Assembly: GCF_026151205.1 (NCBI RefSeq)
Contig: NC_087084.1
Span: 9,048,894 to 9,112,893 of the forward strand
Origin: Bolinopsis microptera
Taxonomy: Eukaryota > Ctenophora > Tentaculata > Lobata > Bolinopsidae
Direction: 5' to 3'
DNA: 64,000 nt
This document shows, piece after piece, positions 1-11,567 of this stretch (position 1 is the first letter of the stretch; every line of letters begins with the position of its first letter). Made by a program: the position numbers and the translations under genes. Below the pieces are notes generated by a model. The model searched no databases. It was not told where the DNA came from and saw only the letters and a list, made by a program, of their open reading frames with translations.

Positions 1-2279
1 AGTAAAGCACCTAAAATCTGGGTGAGAAGTAAAAGAAGTGCCCCGCGGAACGCGGGCACCATTTGGCGGTTCAAGTCCAGGACCCCCTCAAAAGTTCGGT
101 CACCGGTCCTAGTTTGTTGGTCAACTGCTATCTCGAAACCAAGTTTCACAAAAAAATCAGAGTGAACCCCCCCTCGGCCTCTGCATATAAAATATTTTGA
201 ATTATGTATGCATAATATAGTCACATCGGTCGTATGGTAATCTCATTATATGCGGAGCCAGTCCACTTAATTGGCGTAAGTTAATATCAAGAGAACTTTG
301 ACCAAGTTCACGAATCGAGACTATTCCGAGAATACCTTGGAGTCTAAGTTAAGCAGCAGATTTTTACAATTTTTGCTATTTCAGCCTTTAATTATCGTAA
401 ACAGCGATGATATCACGATTAGTATGCGACCGGATCGTTAATTTCTAATTTTTTTAATCCGGCAACCCGTGTCCCGTTCAAGTGCGTACCTATCCTCGTA
501 GCCGACAAAGTTAAGGGTGGCTAGTATGATCGATATACCGAAAGAGTGGAAGGGTGTAAGTATTTTCTCTTTCATTATTCTACTCTTACTTGTTACTGAG
601 CATTCTGTTTCTGCATTGTGGAAAGCAACAAAAAACCTTGGACTCGATGTTAAGGATAGAGTAATTCTTGTAATGAGTTTACATTATATGCAATCATTGC
701 TGTTTTATTCGTGAAATATGAAAGTTTGTTGGAAATCATATCAGTGATTTAATCTATAAGTTGCAATTTTGGTCATAAGCGATAAAATGAAGCTTATCAT
801 ATTTTGTGGAGATTTTCAAAGTAAAGGCAGTGAGGCAGTGTTCATGTCTGTTAAAATCATTAAAACACACTGCACTTATGCTATAAGATTTCAGCGATGC
901 ACAACTGGGCCGCTACGAGCTGTGAAGGATTGACATCGTCAATCAAGCTATAAGAGAACTGTTTGAATATAAACAACTAGCCTCGATAAACTGAAATGAA
1001 CACGTCGTTTTAACACCCATACCTAGTCATCAAATGAGTATAAAATATAATAATAAACTTCCTTCAATAATATCCTAATAAACAAACTACGTTGTAAATT
1101 CTATAACTCCCCCAAGTTTCAAACTAATCAATTGAAGCGGACCAGAGTGCAGAGTTGCTGACTATATTACCGCAGTATGATGCTACGTTAGCTGTATACT
1201 TAGGCACACGGACACTTAGAAATTATTGAAAGCTACGACGCGATAGAATAAATTGTTACATATGTTAAATACCATATACATATAGCGTATATAATTATAA
1301 CCATTTTGCACTTAATAATACAGCTTAATGACCAAGCTCAAAGTCCCATGATTACAAAGATAACAATTATAATATAGCCCCACTGGGTTAAGCCGTTGAT
1401 TTATGAGTTTGCAATACAAAAGATACTCAATCTTTCTGTTTCTGTTAAGAACTTCTTTTATCGTCTGTAAAGTGTAAGTTTCTTTCTCTTTCGATTTGCA
1501 AACTAAAACAATGAAGGTTACAAGGAAATATATTCTTGTTAAATTTAGTATTGTGTGTTGTGGGTGATAACCACCCCTTTAGGAAAGCTCCGCCGTACTG
1601 TCCACTCTTTTAGGAACGTTCCACTGTTCTGTCCACCCTTTTAGGAACGTCCCACCGTTCTGTCCACCCCCATGGGACCACTATAACGTCCGAAAATGCA
1701 CCCCTTAGCACTAAGGGGGAACCGGGTGCCGTGATCCACTTGCGTCCGTTTCTGTAGACTAACACAATTAAGAATAAGATTATAGAGTATTAATTGTTTC
1801 ATTAATCTGGGAATCTAATTTATGAGACGCCAGTGCTTATTTCACTAAACGATCTAGTAAGTAATCTGTAAAAGTATTAATAACTACAATGCCCGTGCAG
1901 TCATAGGGAGGCCGAAGGAAGCTAATATTATTCTAGAAGCTATTAAAAAAATAGCTTTGAAAGTTAGTATTTATCGTATCAAAAATATTCGTCACAATTA
2001 ACTGCATGACTGAACTAGCGGGTTTCTCGAAAAAGTCAAGAAAATTTTCCCATTCAGAATGAGCGATGTGATTAAGTTTCTGTCGCTATTTAGAATGCAG
2101 TTAAAATTTGTTTAGAAGGTTTGCACTAATAGTAATATAATTATACCCAATTAATATTATCATCATGAGTGGTGCGAATCCTAATTTTTCAATTTTGTGG
2201 TATCAACAGTTCTAGTTAGTTTTTGCTATGATTTTAAAATTAAAAGGTAAGGTGATGAAGACTGCCAATCTGTTGTACA
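1..2279. other. Intergenic, AT-rich, no supported gene
   Basis: No recognisable gene. An open frame of 65 codons at 517-714 (+) has a hydrophobic N-terminal third but no family match that I know and no clear splice context, so I do not call it. A short threefold tandem repeat of about 37 bp (TTTTAGGAACGTTCCAC type, ending CTGTCCACC) lies near 1575-1670. Confidence 0.5.
1575..1675. repeat. Short tandem repeat, ~37 bp x 3
   Basis: Three successive imperfect copies of a unit reading roughly TTTAGGAACGTTCCACTG then TTCTGTCCACCC. Small minisatellite with no visible function. Confidence 0.6.
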
Positions 2280-2287
2280 ATGTACAT

Positions 2288-2830
2288 ATGAGGGACCACA
2301 TGCAAAACTGGTATATCTGTTTTTGATAGTTTTGAGATAAATGCATTTTACTGATTTAAAGATTCTATATCATGTGTAAAAAACACTTCTAAAAAATGGT
2401 ATATCTGTCTATATACCATTTTTAAAACTGGAATTGTACCAAAACTGGTATATCTCACGATATGCCATTTTTTCTATACTATAAACGATAAAATAATTTA
2501 ACTGAGAATGGTATATCTGAAGATATACCATTTGGGCTGGCTAAAGTCTATAAAATGTGTATAGATATACCGGTTTTATAGAAGATAAGTTTCTTGAAGG
2601 TGGTCTATCTGCAGATATACCATTTTGTTTTCATGATTGTTAAAAGCTAAAATGGTATATTGTAACATATACCAGTTTTGGAAAAATAAAATTTCACTTT
2701 TTTTCAAAAATTTCTTCAAATTTGTTCAAAAAAAGTTCCAAAGATGCACCTTTTCACTCTGAAGACTATGAGCTACCTGCGCAAAATTGGTATATGTTCA
2801 GATATACCAGTTTTGCATGTGGTCCCTCAT
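2288..2830. mobile_element. Non-autonomous DNA transposon (hAT-like) packed with hairpins
   Basis: A 543-bp element with near-perfect terminal inverted repeats of about 32 bp beginning ATGAGGGACCACATGCAAAA. It is flanked by an 8-bp target duplication ATGTACAT at 2280-2287 and 2831-2838, which is itself palindromic. An 8-bp duplication is the size made by hAT transposases. There is no transposase frame. The inside holds at least six separate 25-32 bp hairpins of the form AAATGGTATATCT...AGATATACCATTT. This is a MITE by structure. The superfamily is inferred from the duplication length only. Confidence 0.8.
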
Positions 2831-3327
2831 ATGTACATGTCCATTTTGTCGAGCTACGAAGCAAAATAGACATGTAAAACATACATGTAACAGAGTCGAT
2901 ATATTTTAATGTTGCCATGGGGTGGCAAGTCCCCGTACATCGTGGTCCGGTAGTTTCATTGCGTCCTAATATAATAACGAAAAGATAATTTAAACGCAGA
3001 ATAAAATATTTGCTTCCTCGATTTAAAGGTATTACTATTAACTTTAAGTTAAGGACAATAGACAAATTATTATATCTATAATATGGGGAGCATATTGTGA
3101 ACGCAGCAAAGTTGAGCTCATAATGGCAATATGGGCCCGAGTCAGAGGGCCAATGTTAATAATAATTGTTTAGGCCTCCTAATTTTAACCTGCTAGAACA
3201 GTACAGAGGGTACCCTTAGGCCTAGGGTAGCCACGCGTAAAAGATAATCGGAGCCACGCACAAATTACGGATATTGTGATAAACTTAAACCTAAACGAGC
3301 TGTGTGAACAAACGAATATAAAGGTTA

Positions 3328-3413
3328 CTGGGAGTCGCTCGGCCTGCCATTCCGCTACATCTTCAATCGTTTATAATTATAAACAGAAAAGCTTGAGGTC
3401 CCCAAGTAAATAA
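3328..3413 (+). repeat. Interspersed ~85-bp repeat, copy 1
   Basis: Shares with three other places in the first 9 kb a core reading TTACTGGGCGGCGCTCAGCC, then TGTCATTCCGC, then CATCTT and, about 40 bp later, GGTCCCCAGGTAAATA. This copy is diverged. No terminal repeats or promoter boxes are recognised. Confidence 0.55.
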
Positions 3414-3484
3414 ATGCTAATCATTGAGTTTATGTTTAAGATTTACTATCGAGCTGGTTTAAATATATGAACAAAATTAATTTT

Positions 3485-3575
3485 ACCGGGCGGCGCTCAG
3501 CCTGTCGCTCCAACACATCTTCGACTTCATTGTCTTTATCAACACTAAAGCCTGGGGTCCGCATAATAAGGTAAT
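3485..3575 (+). repeat. Interspersed ~85-bp repeat, copy 2
   Basis: Second copy of the repeat, same orientation as the copy 155 bp upstream, with the GGCGCTCAGCCTGTC box well kept and a degenerate GGGTCC end. Confidence 0.55.
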
Positions 3576-3924
3576 AATAATTACAAAGAACATGTTGAAT
3601 TATGGTCATTAGTGCTCTGCTCTCGCACAGAGAGAAAGTGAAAGTGATCTTATTATCTTGCGGTTTAATGGCGTGGAGCGGCAGAGTGAAACTGAAAGCG
3701 ATCCACAGTGATGATGTTTTGTTAATCATGTTTCAATAGGCACGTTATGCTATGTGCACAATGTACAATATTTTCATCACCAAAGTTTGCTTCAACTAAT
3801 AAGTGATGAAATACTCTCATTATCGGCCAGCAAGCTGTTTCGTTTATGTTCACCTAACAAGATCAGTGGAAAGATAAACAGTATTAGAATACAAAGATGT
3901 AAAACCAAGTTCTTAGTAACCGTG

Positions 3925-3984
3925 AGAGAGTATGACGTCACGTGAGGTAGTATGACGTCACATGAGGGAGTATGACGTCATGTG
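3925..3984. promoter_or_regulatory. Three CRE palindromes at exact 20-bp spacing
   Basis: The perfect cAMP-response element TGACGTCA occurs at 3933-3940, 3953-3960 and 3973-3980 inside a short tandem repeat whose unit reads about AGTATGACGTCACGTGAGGG. CRE is the known site for CREB/ATF bZIP dimers. A function here is inference; the copies may simply reflect a tandem repeat. No gene start is evident nearby. Confidence 0.45.
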
Positions 3985-4499
3985 TACATGAAATATTTCA
4001 AACATAGCTGTCACCCCAAACCAGATCACATGGTTCCTCATGAAGCCATGTGCATTGTGCAAAGTCCACCAGTCATTGGTACTGGTGGTGCTTATCATAC
4101 TGGTGCTATTATACTGGTAGTGCTTATAGTTTTGATATAGACTTATTTATCTTTTCATAATTTTTTTAAGAAAGAGAATTCGTGGTTTGGCTTTGTGTTT
4201 GTTAGTGATTTAAATGATAGTAAATTTGACGTTCATCCTGTGTACCTATGTTAACTAACAGGGGACTGACGGATAGTGAGCAGGAGAAATGGTAATCATT
4301 CATTCACATGAATCACAATTCAGATACCACAATTCAGATACCAAATAAACATTCGTGAGTGAAGCACGTCGATCTAATCATCCTCGTGGGCTTATCTGAA
4401 TAATCACTGAATAATCATTATCATCAGGATTGCAGTGACGCTATTTCGTTTTTGTATCATTTGTATTTTTCACTGCTGCCGTCCTTTTGAATGTTGGAT

Positions 4500-5909
4500 A
4501 ACTACGTACGTTTGGTACGTTTTGGTACGTTTTGGTGAGTTCGGCAGGGCGTACTCAGGACAACTGCATCGAGTGCGTCCTCCTCCAGCTCAGCATTGAG
4601 TTATCGTTTGTCGGAGTGTAGCCCGGAACCGGTGGTGTGTCTGGGTACTGTTCCATAAATCTGCCTAGACCAACTTTGAAACTGTCTAGCAATGTGATAC
4701 TCCGGAGCTCCGATGGGAGCACGTTGAAGAGCTGAGCTGCTCTAACTCTAAAGCTGTTGTCGTAATCTGTTCTTACCGACAACTGTGCGTTTTTGTTCAT
4801 GGCTGGGATCTCTGCCTTAATACCATGCCTTTGATGAGACTTGAACTCGAAGCCCGTATCGTTCGGAGCATGTTCATTAAGAATTTTCCATACATGAATA
4901 ATAGAATAACGCTCTCTCCGCCTCTGAAGGGACATCAACTTAAGCTTCTTCAGCCTGTCCCAGTACTGGAGATCACGGCAGCCAGATATCTTTCTAGTAA
5001 AGGATCTCTGTACAGACTCCAGCTTTTGTATCTCTGTGACTTTTGTAGGGTTCCAGACTGGACAGCAGTACTCTAGCTTGGAGCGAACCATGCTTTTGTA
5101 TAAAGTCAGCATGACTACTTGTGACCGGTCTCTAAAGGCACTCAATGTCCAAGCCGCCATTTTTCTAGCTCCTTGAACTGTCTTCTCAATGTGAGGACCC
5201 CATGACCTACTGCTGCTAACATACACTCCAAGGTCTCTGACAGTTTCCTGTGGTGATATTGCGTGTCCTTTTGGTGTAGTATACTCAACAGTCTCTGGGT
5301 AGAACGGGAGCTCTCTTAGAGCTTTTGATCCATTCAGGGGGTAGTTCACAACCTCAAACTTCTGTTCGTGTAGCTCCATGTTGTTAACACGTGACCACTC
5401 GATGACTATGTTGAGATCATCTTGCAGTAACTCCACGCTACTCATTCCTCGGATAGCCCGAATCAGCTTTGTGTCGTCTGCAAAGCTGAATCCGTTACTA
5501 TAGCTAATGCTGTTCAACAGATCGTTGATGTACAGGATAAATAGGATCGGTCCTAGGACTGTCCCTTGTGGCACCCCACTTACCACTGGCTGGAAGGATG
5601 ATTTGCGACCTTCAACAACGACTGTTTGTTTTCTGTTTAGCAAAAACTCTTTGATCCACCTTAAAGCCTGACCACCAATTCCGTATCGACCAAGCTTGGC
5701 TAGCAGCACTGCATGGTCGACCTTGTCAAAAGCTTTGGCAAAGTCGAGGTAAATCACATCAACTTCTTCATCATTGTTGAGTGATTTATAGATCTGTTCG
5801 ATGTGACTGAGAAGCTGCGTCATGCAACTCCTCTTTTTTCTGAACCCATGCTGGTTCGTATTGATCATCATGTTCTCTTCCAAATGACGAACCAGGTTTT
5901 GTCGGAGAA
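4500..5909 (-). mobile_element. 5'-truncated LINE (non-LTR retrotransposon)
   Basis: A long reverse-transcriptase frame with a short downstream tail of repeated ACCAAAACGT (plus-strand TTGGTACGTT) near 4505-4540, the kind of short repeat tail seen on CR1/L2-like LINEs. Coding similarity stops abruptly near 5909, as expected for 5' truncation during target-primed insertion. I could not identify a target duplication. Confidence 0.75.
4555..5909 (-). CDS. LINE reverse transcriptase, C-terminal part
   Basis: About 450 codons open to the stop at 4555. Reading from the N-terminus: NQHGFRKKRSC, the YLDFAKAFDKVDH block with its catalytic aspartate, GVPQGTVLGPILFILYINDL, the FADDTK active site, then the conserved C-terminal LEYCCPVWNP region. 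The frame continues upstream of the first methionine (5883) as VLRQNLVRHLEE, so that methionine is not a true start. This is a CR1/Jockey-type reverse transcriptase. The endonuclease and first part of the RT are missing. The remaining frame has no stops, suggesting a fairly young insertion. Confidence 0.85.
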
Positions 5910-6069
5910 CAATCTAGAACAATAGCATTAGTCTGTTCTGTGGGAAGGATAAGGGTCTATATTTTGCTTCACATGCTAGTCCTTTTTGGTGGTTACTTTC
6001 TTAAGCAAGTTTAAGGAATGGTCCTGTTGCCGTGGATATTTTTGGCTGATTATCTAGCGGTACCTGTCC

Positions 6070-6165
6070 ACTGGTGGGTATTTACCTGGGGACCTCAGGC
6101 TATCATGTTCATAATAGAGATTAGGCGGAATGACAGGCTGAGCTCGGCCCAGTAAGTGGGTATTC
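6070..6165 (-). repeat. Interspersed ~85-bp repeat, copy 3 (inverted)
   Basis: Reverse-orientation copy of the family: TTTACCTGGGGACC at one end and GGCGGAATGACAGGCTGAGC at the other. Confidence 0.6.
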
Positions 6166-6169
6166 GTTA

Positions 6170-7225
6170 CTGTAAACTATATCCTGCTGAGAAGGAAACC
6201 AGGGTTAACATACAGATCGTAGAACAATACAGTAATAACCTCACCACTGTAAAATTAGCCTGCAGTTCACTCGTGTGAAAGTAGGTCGCCTTATTCGAGG
6301 ACAATCTCTCCTCTATCATAGTAAGGAATATAGACAGGGTTTTGTACAGCCACTGTTCGGACGATTGCTCAGTGTTCGCTATAATATAGTGTCAAACAAG
6401 TTCATTAGTATAAATCAAGGTGCAGATCGTTTGACCTTTTGAATAACCCAAACGCGTTTAGTCTGTACTAAGGAGTTAGTTCCCAGACTACGATTTTGAT
6501 ATAGTCCCACCTACGATCCTTAGCTGCCTGGGATTCAGTACCAGTCTAAGTTTCACAAATGAGTCCAATTCTGTCAGTGGACAGAACTATTTTGTGTACT
6601 TTAATTGTTAACTTTTTAAAAATATATGAGCTTATATTTAATATTTTAAAGTCAATTCAAAAATATTTCACTCTTCGTAACAGTTTGCAAATCCAACTAA
6701 CCGGTCTCCCTTCAAGGTTTGGAATAATGGGTCATACTTTTGTTCACATTTACACACTTTCTCGCATTACTCACAGTCAAACGCTCTGACATGGTTAACC
6801 ACCTTCCTTGTGTTGTTGGTTAACCATTTGAGCGGGATATAAACACCTAAATACTTATTATGTTGTATTTTAGTACTATTTTAGTATTATTTTAGATCTT
6901 AATTTAATGTCATTCGTATATTGTATCCCCACAATCTTTTACTTTTTATTGTTCGTGTTTATCATTGACATTATTATGTCATTCATATACGCTGGTTATG
7001 TGTAACTATAAATTAAATAAATGTTATTAATGAGAAAAGTAAATAATCGTTTACAAAGATATTTCGGTTTTATTAATAAGCAAACTTGATAAGTGCAGCA
7101 GCCGGAAGAAAATACATATAAACTTTGAAATTAACCAGAAAAATGTTTCATGATAATAAAAAATCGAAAATATAACACTAAAAGATGATGTCTATTCTAA
7201 ATATTCTGTTCCTTTCTCGGTCTTC
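6170..7225. other. Intergenic, AT-rich
   Basis: No gene recognised. A 76-codon frame at 6559-6789 (+) is unremarkable. No repeats beyond AT-richness are seen. Confidence 0.4.
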
Positions 7226-9546
7226 TTACATCATATGGAAGAAAACTGCCAAGAGGGGCGCCAAAACAAACGCTAGAGTTGACGCAGAATTGCATTTGTC
7301 GGTGAAGCAGTGGAAACATCTTTTGTCTTTCTTCGCTACTTCAGTACACGGTCCACAACCCTTGTTAGCCACGTTGTAGGTTTTTGCTACCGCTGCACTC
7401 CCGGGTCTGAAATATTGGGCAGTTAAGTTTTTCAATTAATTCAATACTTTTTAGATTAATACTTGATACTTAGTTACCTAAAAAGTGCCAAACTAGATAA
7501 TAGCTAGGAAGGCATTGCTATTCTTTGAAACTCAAAGAACTACCGTTAATTTCGCTAATTATTACTAGCTAGTAACTACTGTTAATTTGGATAGTAAGTG
7601 ATAAGTAAGTGATAAGCAAACAAGTCGATTATTGGTATTTTGGTGTGAATCCTCATTTCCGTACTTGTTGCATGCGATGGCAGTGGCTTTCTCAGCGTGA
7701 CAAATTGTCGCTGTTTTGGATGCCACCAATGCTTCTTTTACCAAGCTGTAGTCGTAACACTCGAACTTTATTGCTTCAGCTGAAGATTGATGGGTGTCGG
7801 TAATATTATTAACGGGTGATACTCGTAAAATATTTGTTCCAAATCCAAAGGACCGTCGACGAGTCCAACTCGGCGCGCGTCCTGGTAGGTTATAAACCTA
7901 CAAGTAATGTAATAGCTAATCTGGATTCTGGGGAGCACAGAATAATGGGCAGGCTAGGAGTTTAATGGATTATTGCTGGAAAAACGTCAGCTGGAAAGAG
8001 GGGACAATGCCCACCACGCAAAGTGGAGGTGGAGTTAGGGCAAACAGTGACACTATCGTTGGCGAGGTGGAGGCAGATATGTGTGCCTTGCAAGAGGTGG
8101 GGATGGATTTTAACATTCGTTCAGCATTAGACACTTAGAGTCCAGGACTTGATAAATTATGATTATAATGAACACTGCAAGGAATAAGTTACTGAGCGGC
8201 GCTCAGCCTGTCATTCCACCGCATCTTTATTCTTCATATGTTTATGAATATTATAGCCAAGGGTCCCCAGGTAAGGAATAATACGAAAGGGAAGCGGGAA
8301 TGGGGAACATCACTAGAGAGGCGCCAAATTATGTTCCAATTAGCAAGCAATGATGGACCTGTTCGTTATTTGTTATTGTTCATTGACCCTCAACAAACAA
8401 ATGTCAGATATGCAAAATTTTATATGTATTTTATGTATCAATGATCATATTGATATAGTTCAAAATTTGATTTATTATGTCTTTATGTCTCCATTGCAAA
8501 TTCATATTTACCTGGAGTTACGTCTACGTTACATCCGGCGTCTGCTGTGGCAACGCATTGGGCACATGTCGCAGTACTGTCAGCAGGGCACTCTCCACAC
8601 CCGTACGCTTGAGCACTCGCACCTACGTAGTACTGCGACCACTGCGACCACTGCCGCGACCACACTGGACTGAGGGAATGGTGGATTTTAAATTGGTGTA
8701 TTAAAGTTAGTAATAGTATGCTGAGTGTAAAACATGGAAAGAGTTGGGTTCGATGTGGGTTTGGTCACCCGTTGAAAGTCACATCAAAGTAGTCAAAATA
8801 TTGTAAGTTCATTTGTTAATGTTAACTTTTTTATTTGAAAATTCAATTAATTATTATATATATAAATCAAGCGTTACATTTCAGCCATGCAAAATTACAA
8901 TGACATATTTTGATATACTAATTGATAATTGGAACTGCAATATAAGTTGCTTAATGTTTGGCCGGATGACAACTAACTAAAAGAGAAAAATAAACTTGAT
9001 TACATAATAATTAATTCGGCTGAACCAACACATAGCAAGAGCCACATTAACGTTGGGGCCGTCAAAACTAATATAGATGTGAGATGTAACTATTCATCAA
9101 TGACTCGAGTGTGTTTAAAACCATCAGAATGGAAGTAGTATTTTTTTTTCTTCCAGTATTCAATTCTGAGATTAAAAATATTTAATTTTACGAAAAAAAG
9201 GAAAAGTTGCAACTCACGATGTACATGCGACAACTCCGTCCTCGCAGTCCTCGGCAGTGGCGCCATCAGCGCCATTACACTTCATGACTTCCGCAGCTGT
9301 GGGTGTTTACTGTTTACGTTGTTTATTCTCAAATTTGTATTGTACTATATATCCTTAAAATCTACTAATCTTATTTAAACGTAACAACAGTCTGTTCGAT
9401 TGCATAACAAAGCAGTTGTATTATCATACGGTGGCACTCGTTAACAGAAAGAAATTAGCCAAGCACACGATGTTCGATCCTCTAAAAAATAAACATTACT
9501 TACAGACAGATGAGAAGACTCCTATCAGGATCACGAAAACCTTCAT
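7226..9546 (-). CDS. Two-domain Ly6/uPAR-like GPI-anchored protein, five exons
   Basis: Exons (minus strand): 9504-9546, 9218-9296, 8512-8670, 7665-7779, 7226-7406; all introns are GT-AG and all phases agree. Exon 1 is a signal peptide (MKVFVILIGVFSSV). Exons 2-3 give one cysteine-rich domain ending GCGECPADSTATCAQC...GCN. Exons 4-5 give a second with the same intron position and phase, ending KGCGPC...CFHCFTDKCN. The CxxC...CN ending is the Ly6/three-finger signature. The chain closes with a small-residue site and a hydrophobic tail (STLAFVLAPLLAVFF), a typical GPI signal. The protein is about 158 residues and would sit on the outer cell surface. The two exon pairs are clearly paralogous. 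An AG lies 5 bases before the ATG (GTCAAAGCAG), a possible (trans-)splice acceptor. The exact ligand or role is unknown. Confidence 0.75.
8190..8282 (+). repeat. Interspersed ~85-bp repeat, copy 4
   Basis: Well-kept copy: CTGAGCGGCGCTCAGCCTGT at the left, GGGTCCCCAGGTAAGGAATA at the right. It sits in the intron between exons 3 and 4 of the Ly6-like gene. Confidence 0.6.
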
Positions 9547-10709
9547 TTTTCTGCTTTGACGATACGCTAAAGTGGGATTGTTTTATCTTATTATTGCTTT
9601 GTTTTACGATATATTAACATATCAATATATATACAACATAACATATTGGTATATTAACATGTCAATATACAACTTAACATATTGATATTTTAACATATCA
9701 AAGTTGTTTAACTTGTTCCTATTGGATTGACCGTGAAACACTTTAATCGAATACAGTTTATTCAAATGATAAATATAAATATAAACAATTAATAAATATA
9801 AACAATTAGTTCTTGTATAACACCCTAACGGAGACCAGGTCACTGTCTGATGTTGTAGCTGATATTGTAGCTGACTTTGCTGAGTAGGTATAAAACAAAC
9901 ATGCCTATTAGGAATAACAGGTTAGTTTATAGTGAACAACACTTCCCCCAAACTTTCCTTTCTTGAGTTCCAACCTGCTTGCAGAGACATAACATTTGTC
10001 TAAAACCCGCTTGCAGAAACTTCGAGTTTGGAAGAATAAACTATAGGTAGTGTGTTGAAGAGACGCCTTCGTGCGCGTCTTTTAAAATCTCAAAACTCGT
10101 TGGTTAGGGCCTGTCGTGATATCATGGATCACTTAGGTTCCACCAGGATCTGGTAGTCCTCATAATTCTGCGTCCTCTATGTATCGTCATCTCGTACAAC
10201 TCTTTAAGAATCTTAGGGATTTGGCATGTGAAAATTTGCAGCCTTCCAGACATTGATTGGGTTAACGAGGTGTCGTACGTCACCTCAAGATCGGGTGACA
10301 GGGGGCTGACCAGGCCAGAACCCAATTGATTGGGTCTGAGGTCTCGTGATTATGAGCCTGAGGTCACGTCATGACTATGACGTCACCAGACCTTGTTCTC
10401 CGTTTCCCGCTCATTGGACCAGGTGAGCTTGCATGCTTGTGAATGTGGGTGTAAGTACAGCTGTACTGTAGTTTATACCTAATTAACCCCTATAGAAACC
10501 GAAAATTTATTTTCTGGCAGAAAGCTAGAAATTTACCAAAATATCGACATTGTTATACATTTATTTTGATGACCATTCCTGACCTAAAATTGCACGAGAA
10601 ATCGATTAAACTTGGTTTCAGGACTCAACAATGCTTCTTTATGCCTTAAAATCCATGTTTTATCGATACAATCAACATTATGATCCCGTTGATTAATTAG
10701 TAACAGGTA
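9547..10709. other. Intergenic, no supported gene
   Basis: AT-rich stretch. Short alternating ATATTAACATATCAATAT repeats at 9610-9710 generate chance open frames. One CRE palindrome (TGACGTCA) occurs near 10,379. No gene is recognised. Confidence 0.4.
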
Positions 10710-10717
10710 CCTAACAA

Positions 10718-11204
10718 GGGGGGGGTCCAAGGGGAACTTTGGGGAGTTTTGGGGAACTTTTTTTTGGGGAACTTCAGGAAACCTGGGGGACTTTCCCAAA
10801 GTTCCCCAAAAATTTATCAATGAAACAAATTATTTTGGGGAATTTTGGGGAACTTTTTTTTGGGGAACTTCAGAAAGTTCCCCAAAATTCCCCAAAGTTC
10901 CCCAAAGTTCCCCAAAAAAATTATAATGCCAAACAAATTATCATGCTGCAAGTATCAACAAGTAAGTTAAGATTATACCTTATAATAACATACATGTTAA
11001 CATTAATGGGTATTAATGTATATTAGAGAAATTTTGAATAATTTTGAATAATTTTGAATAATTTTAAATAATTTTGAATAATTTTGGGGAATTTTGGGGA
11101 ACTTTGGGGAGTTTTGGGGAACTTTTTTTTGGGGAACTTCAGAAATCTTGGGGGACTTTCCCAAAGTTCCCCAAAGTTCCCCTTGGACCCCCCCCCCCCC
11201 CCCC
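10718..11204. mobile_element. Non-autonomous DNA transposon with G/C-tract ends
   Basis: 487 bp bounded by a G run and a C run that belong to inverted ends reading GGGGGTCCAAGGGGAACTTT. An 8-bp duplication CCTAACAA flanks it at 10710-10717 and 11205-11212. Inside, the motif GGGGAACTTT and its complement recur in at least three hairpin blocks (about 10,727-10,815, 10,833-10,918 and 11,088-11,190), separated by AATTTTGAATA repeats near 11,030-11,090. No transposase. The 8-bp duplication suggests hAT. The open frames across it are artefacts of the repeat. Confidence 0.65.
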
Positions 11205-11212
11205 CCTAACAA

Positions 11213-11567
11213 ATACGCAGAAACAACCATCACACCTACATTGCATTCCAAACGGGTCGATTTCGAGTGACCAATAATCGTCGTGATGATACCTGTCACC
11301 AAGATGTAACCCAACTCCAAAAAATGCGCGCGACAATCAACTCCAAAAAATGCGCTGGGGTCTACTGCCTCGTCACACAGTGCTGAAACGTATATTTACA
11401 TATATAAGTAACATAAAAGCCGCGCAATTAGGGAGTTGGGGAATTGAGCCGCGGATTTTTTGGAGTTAATCGCGACCTGGTGAGGGTTAGCCCCTCAGAT
11501 CGACATTATGCCTGCTGGTCTCACCAGTAGGCATTATATATTTAATTTTCAGCACCTGTCGGCTGAT
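11213..11567. other. Intergenic
   Basis: No gene seen. Contains a repeated CAACTCCAAAAAATGCGC phrase near 11,310-11,355 and an inverted relative near 11,450. Confidence 0.35.

Noticed and set aside
60-110. tRNA or SINE near the window start (GGTTCAAGTCC)
   Set aside because: Only a B-box-like word; no A box at the right distance and no stems.
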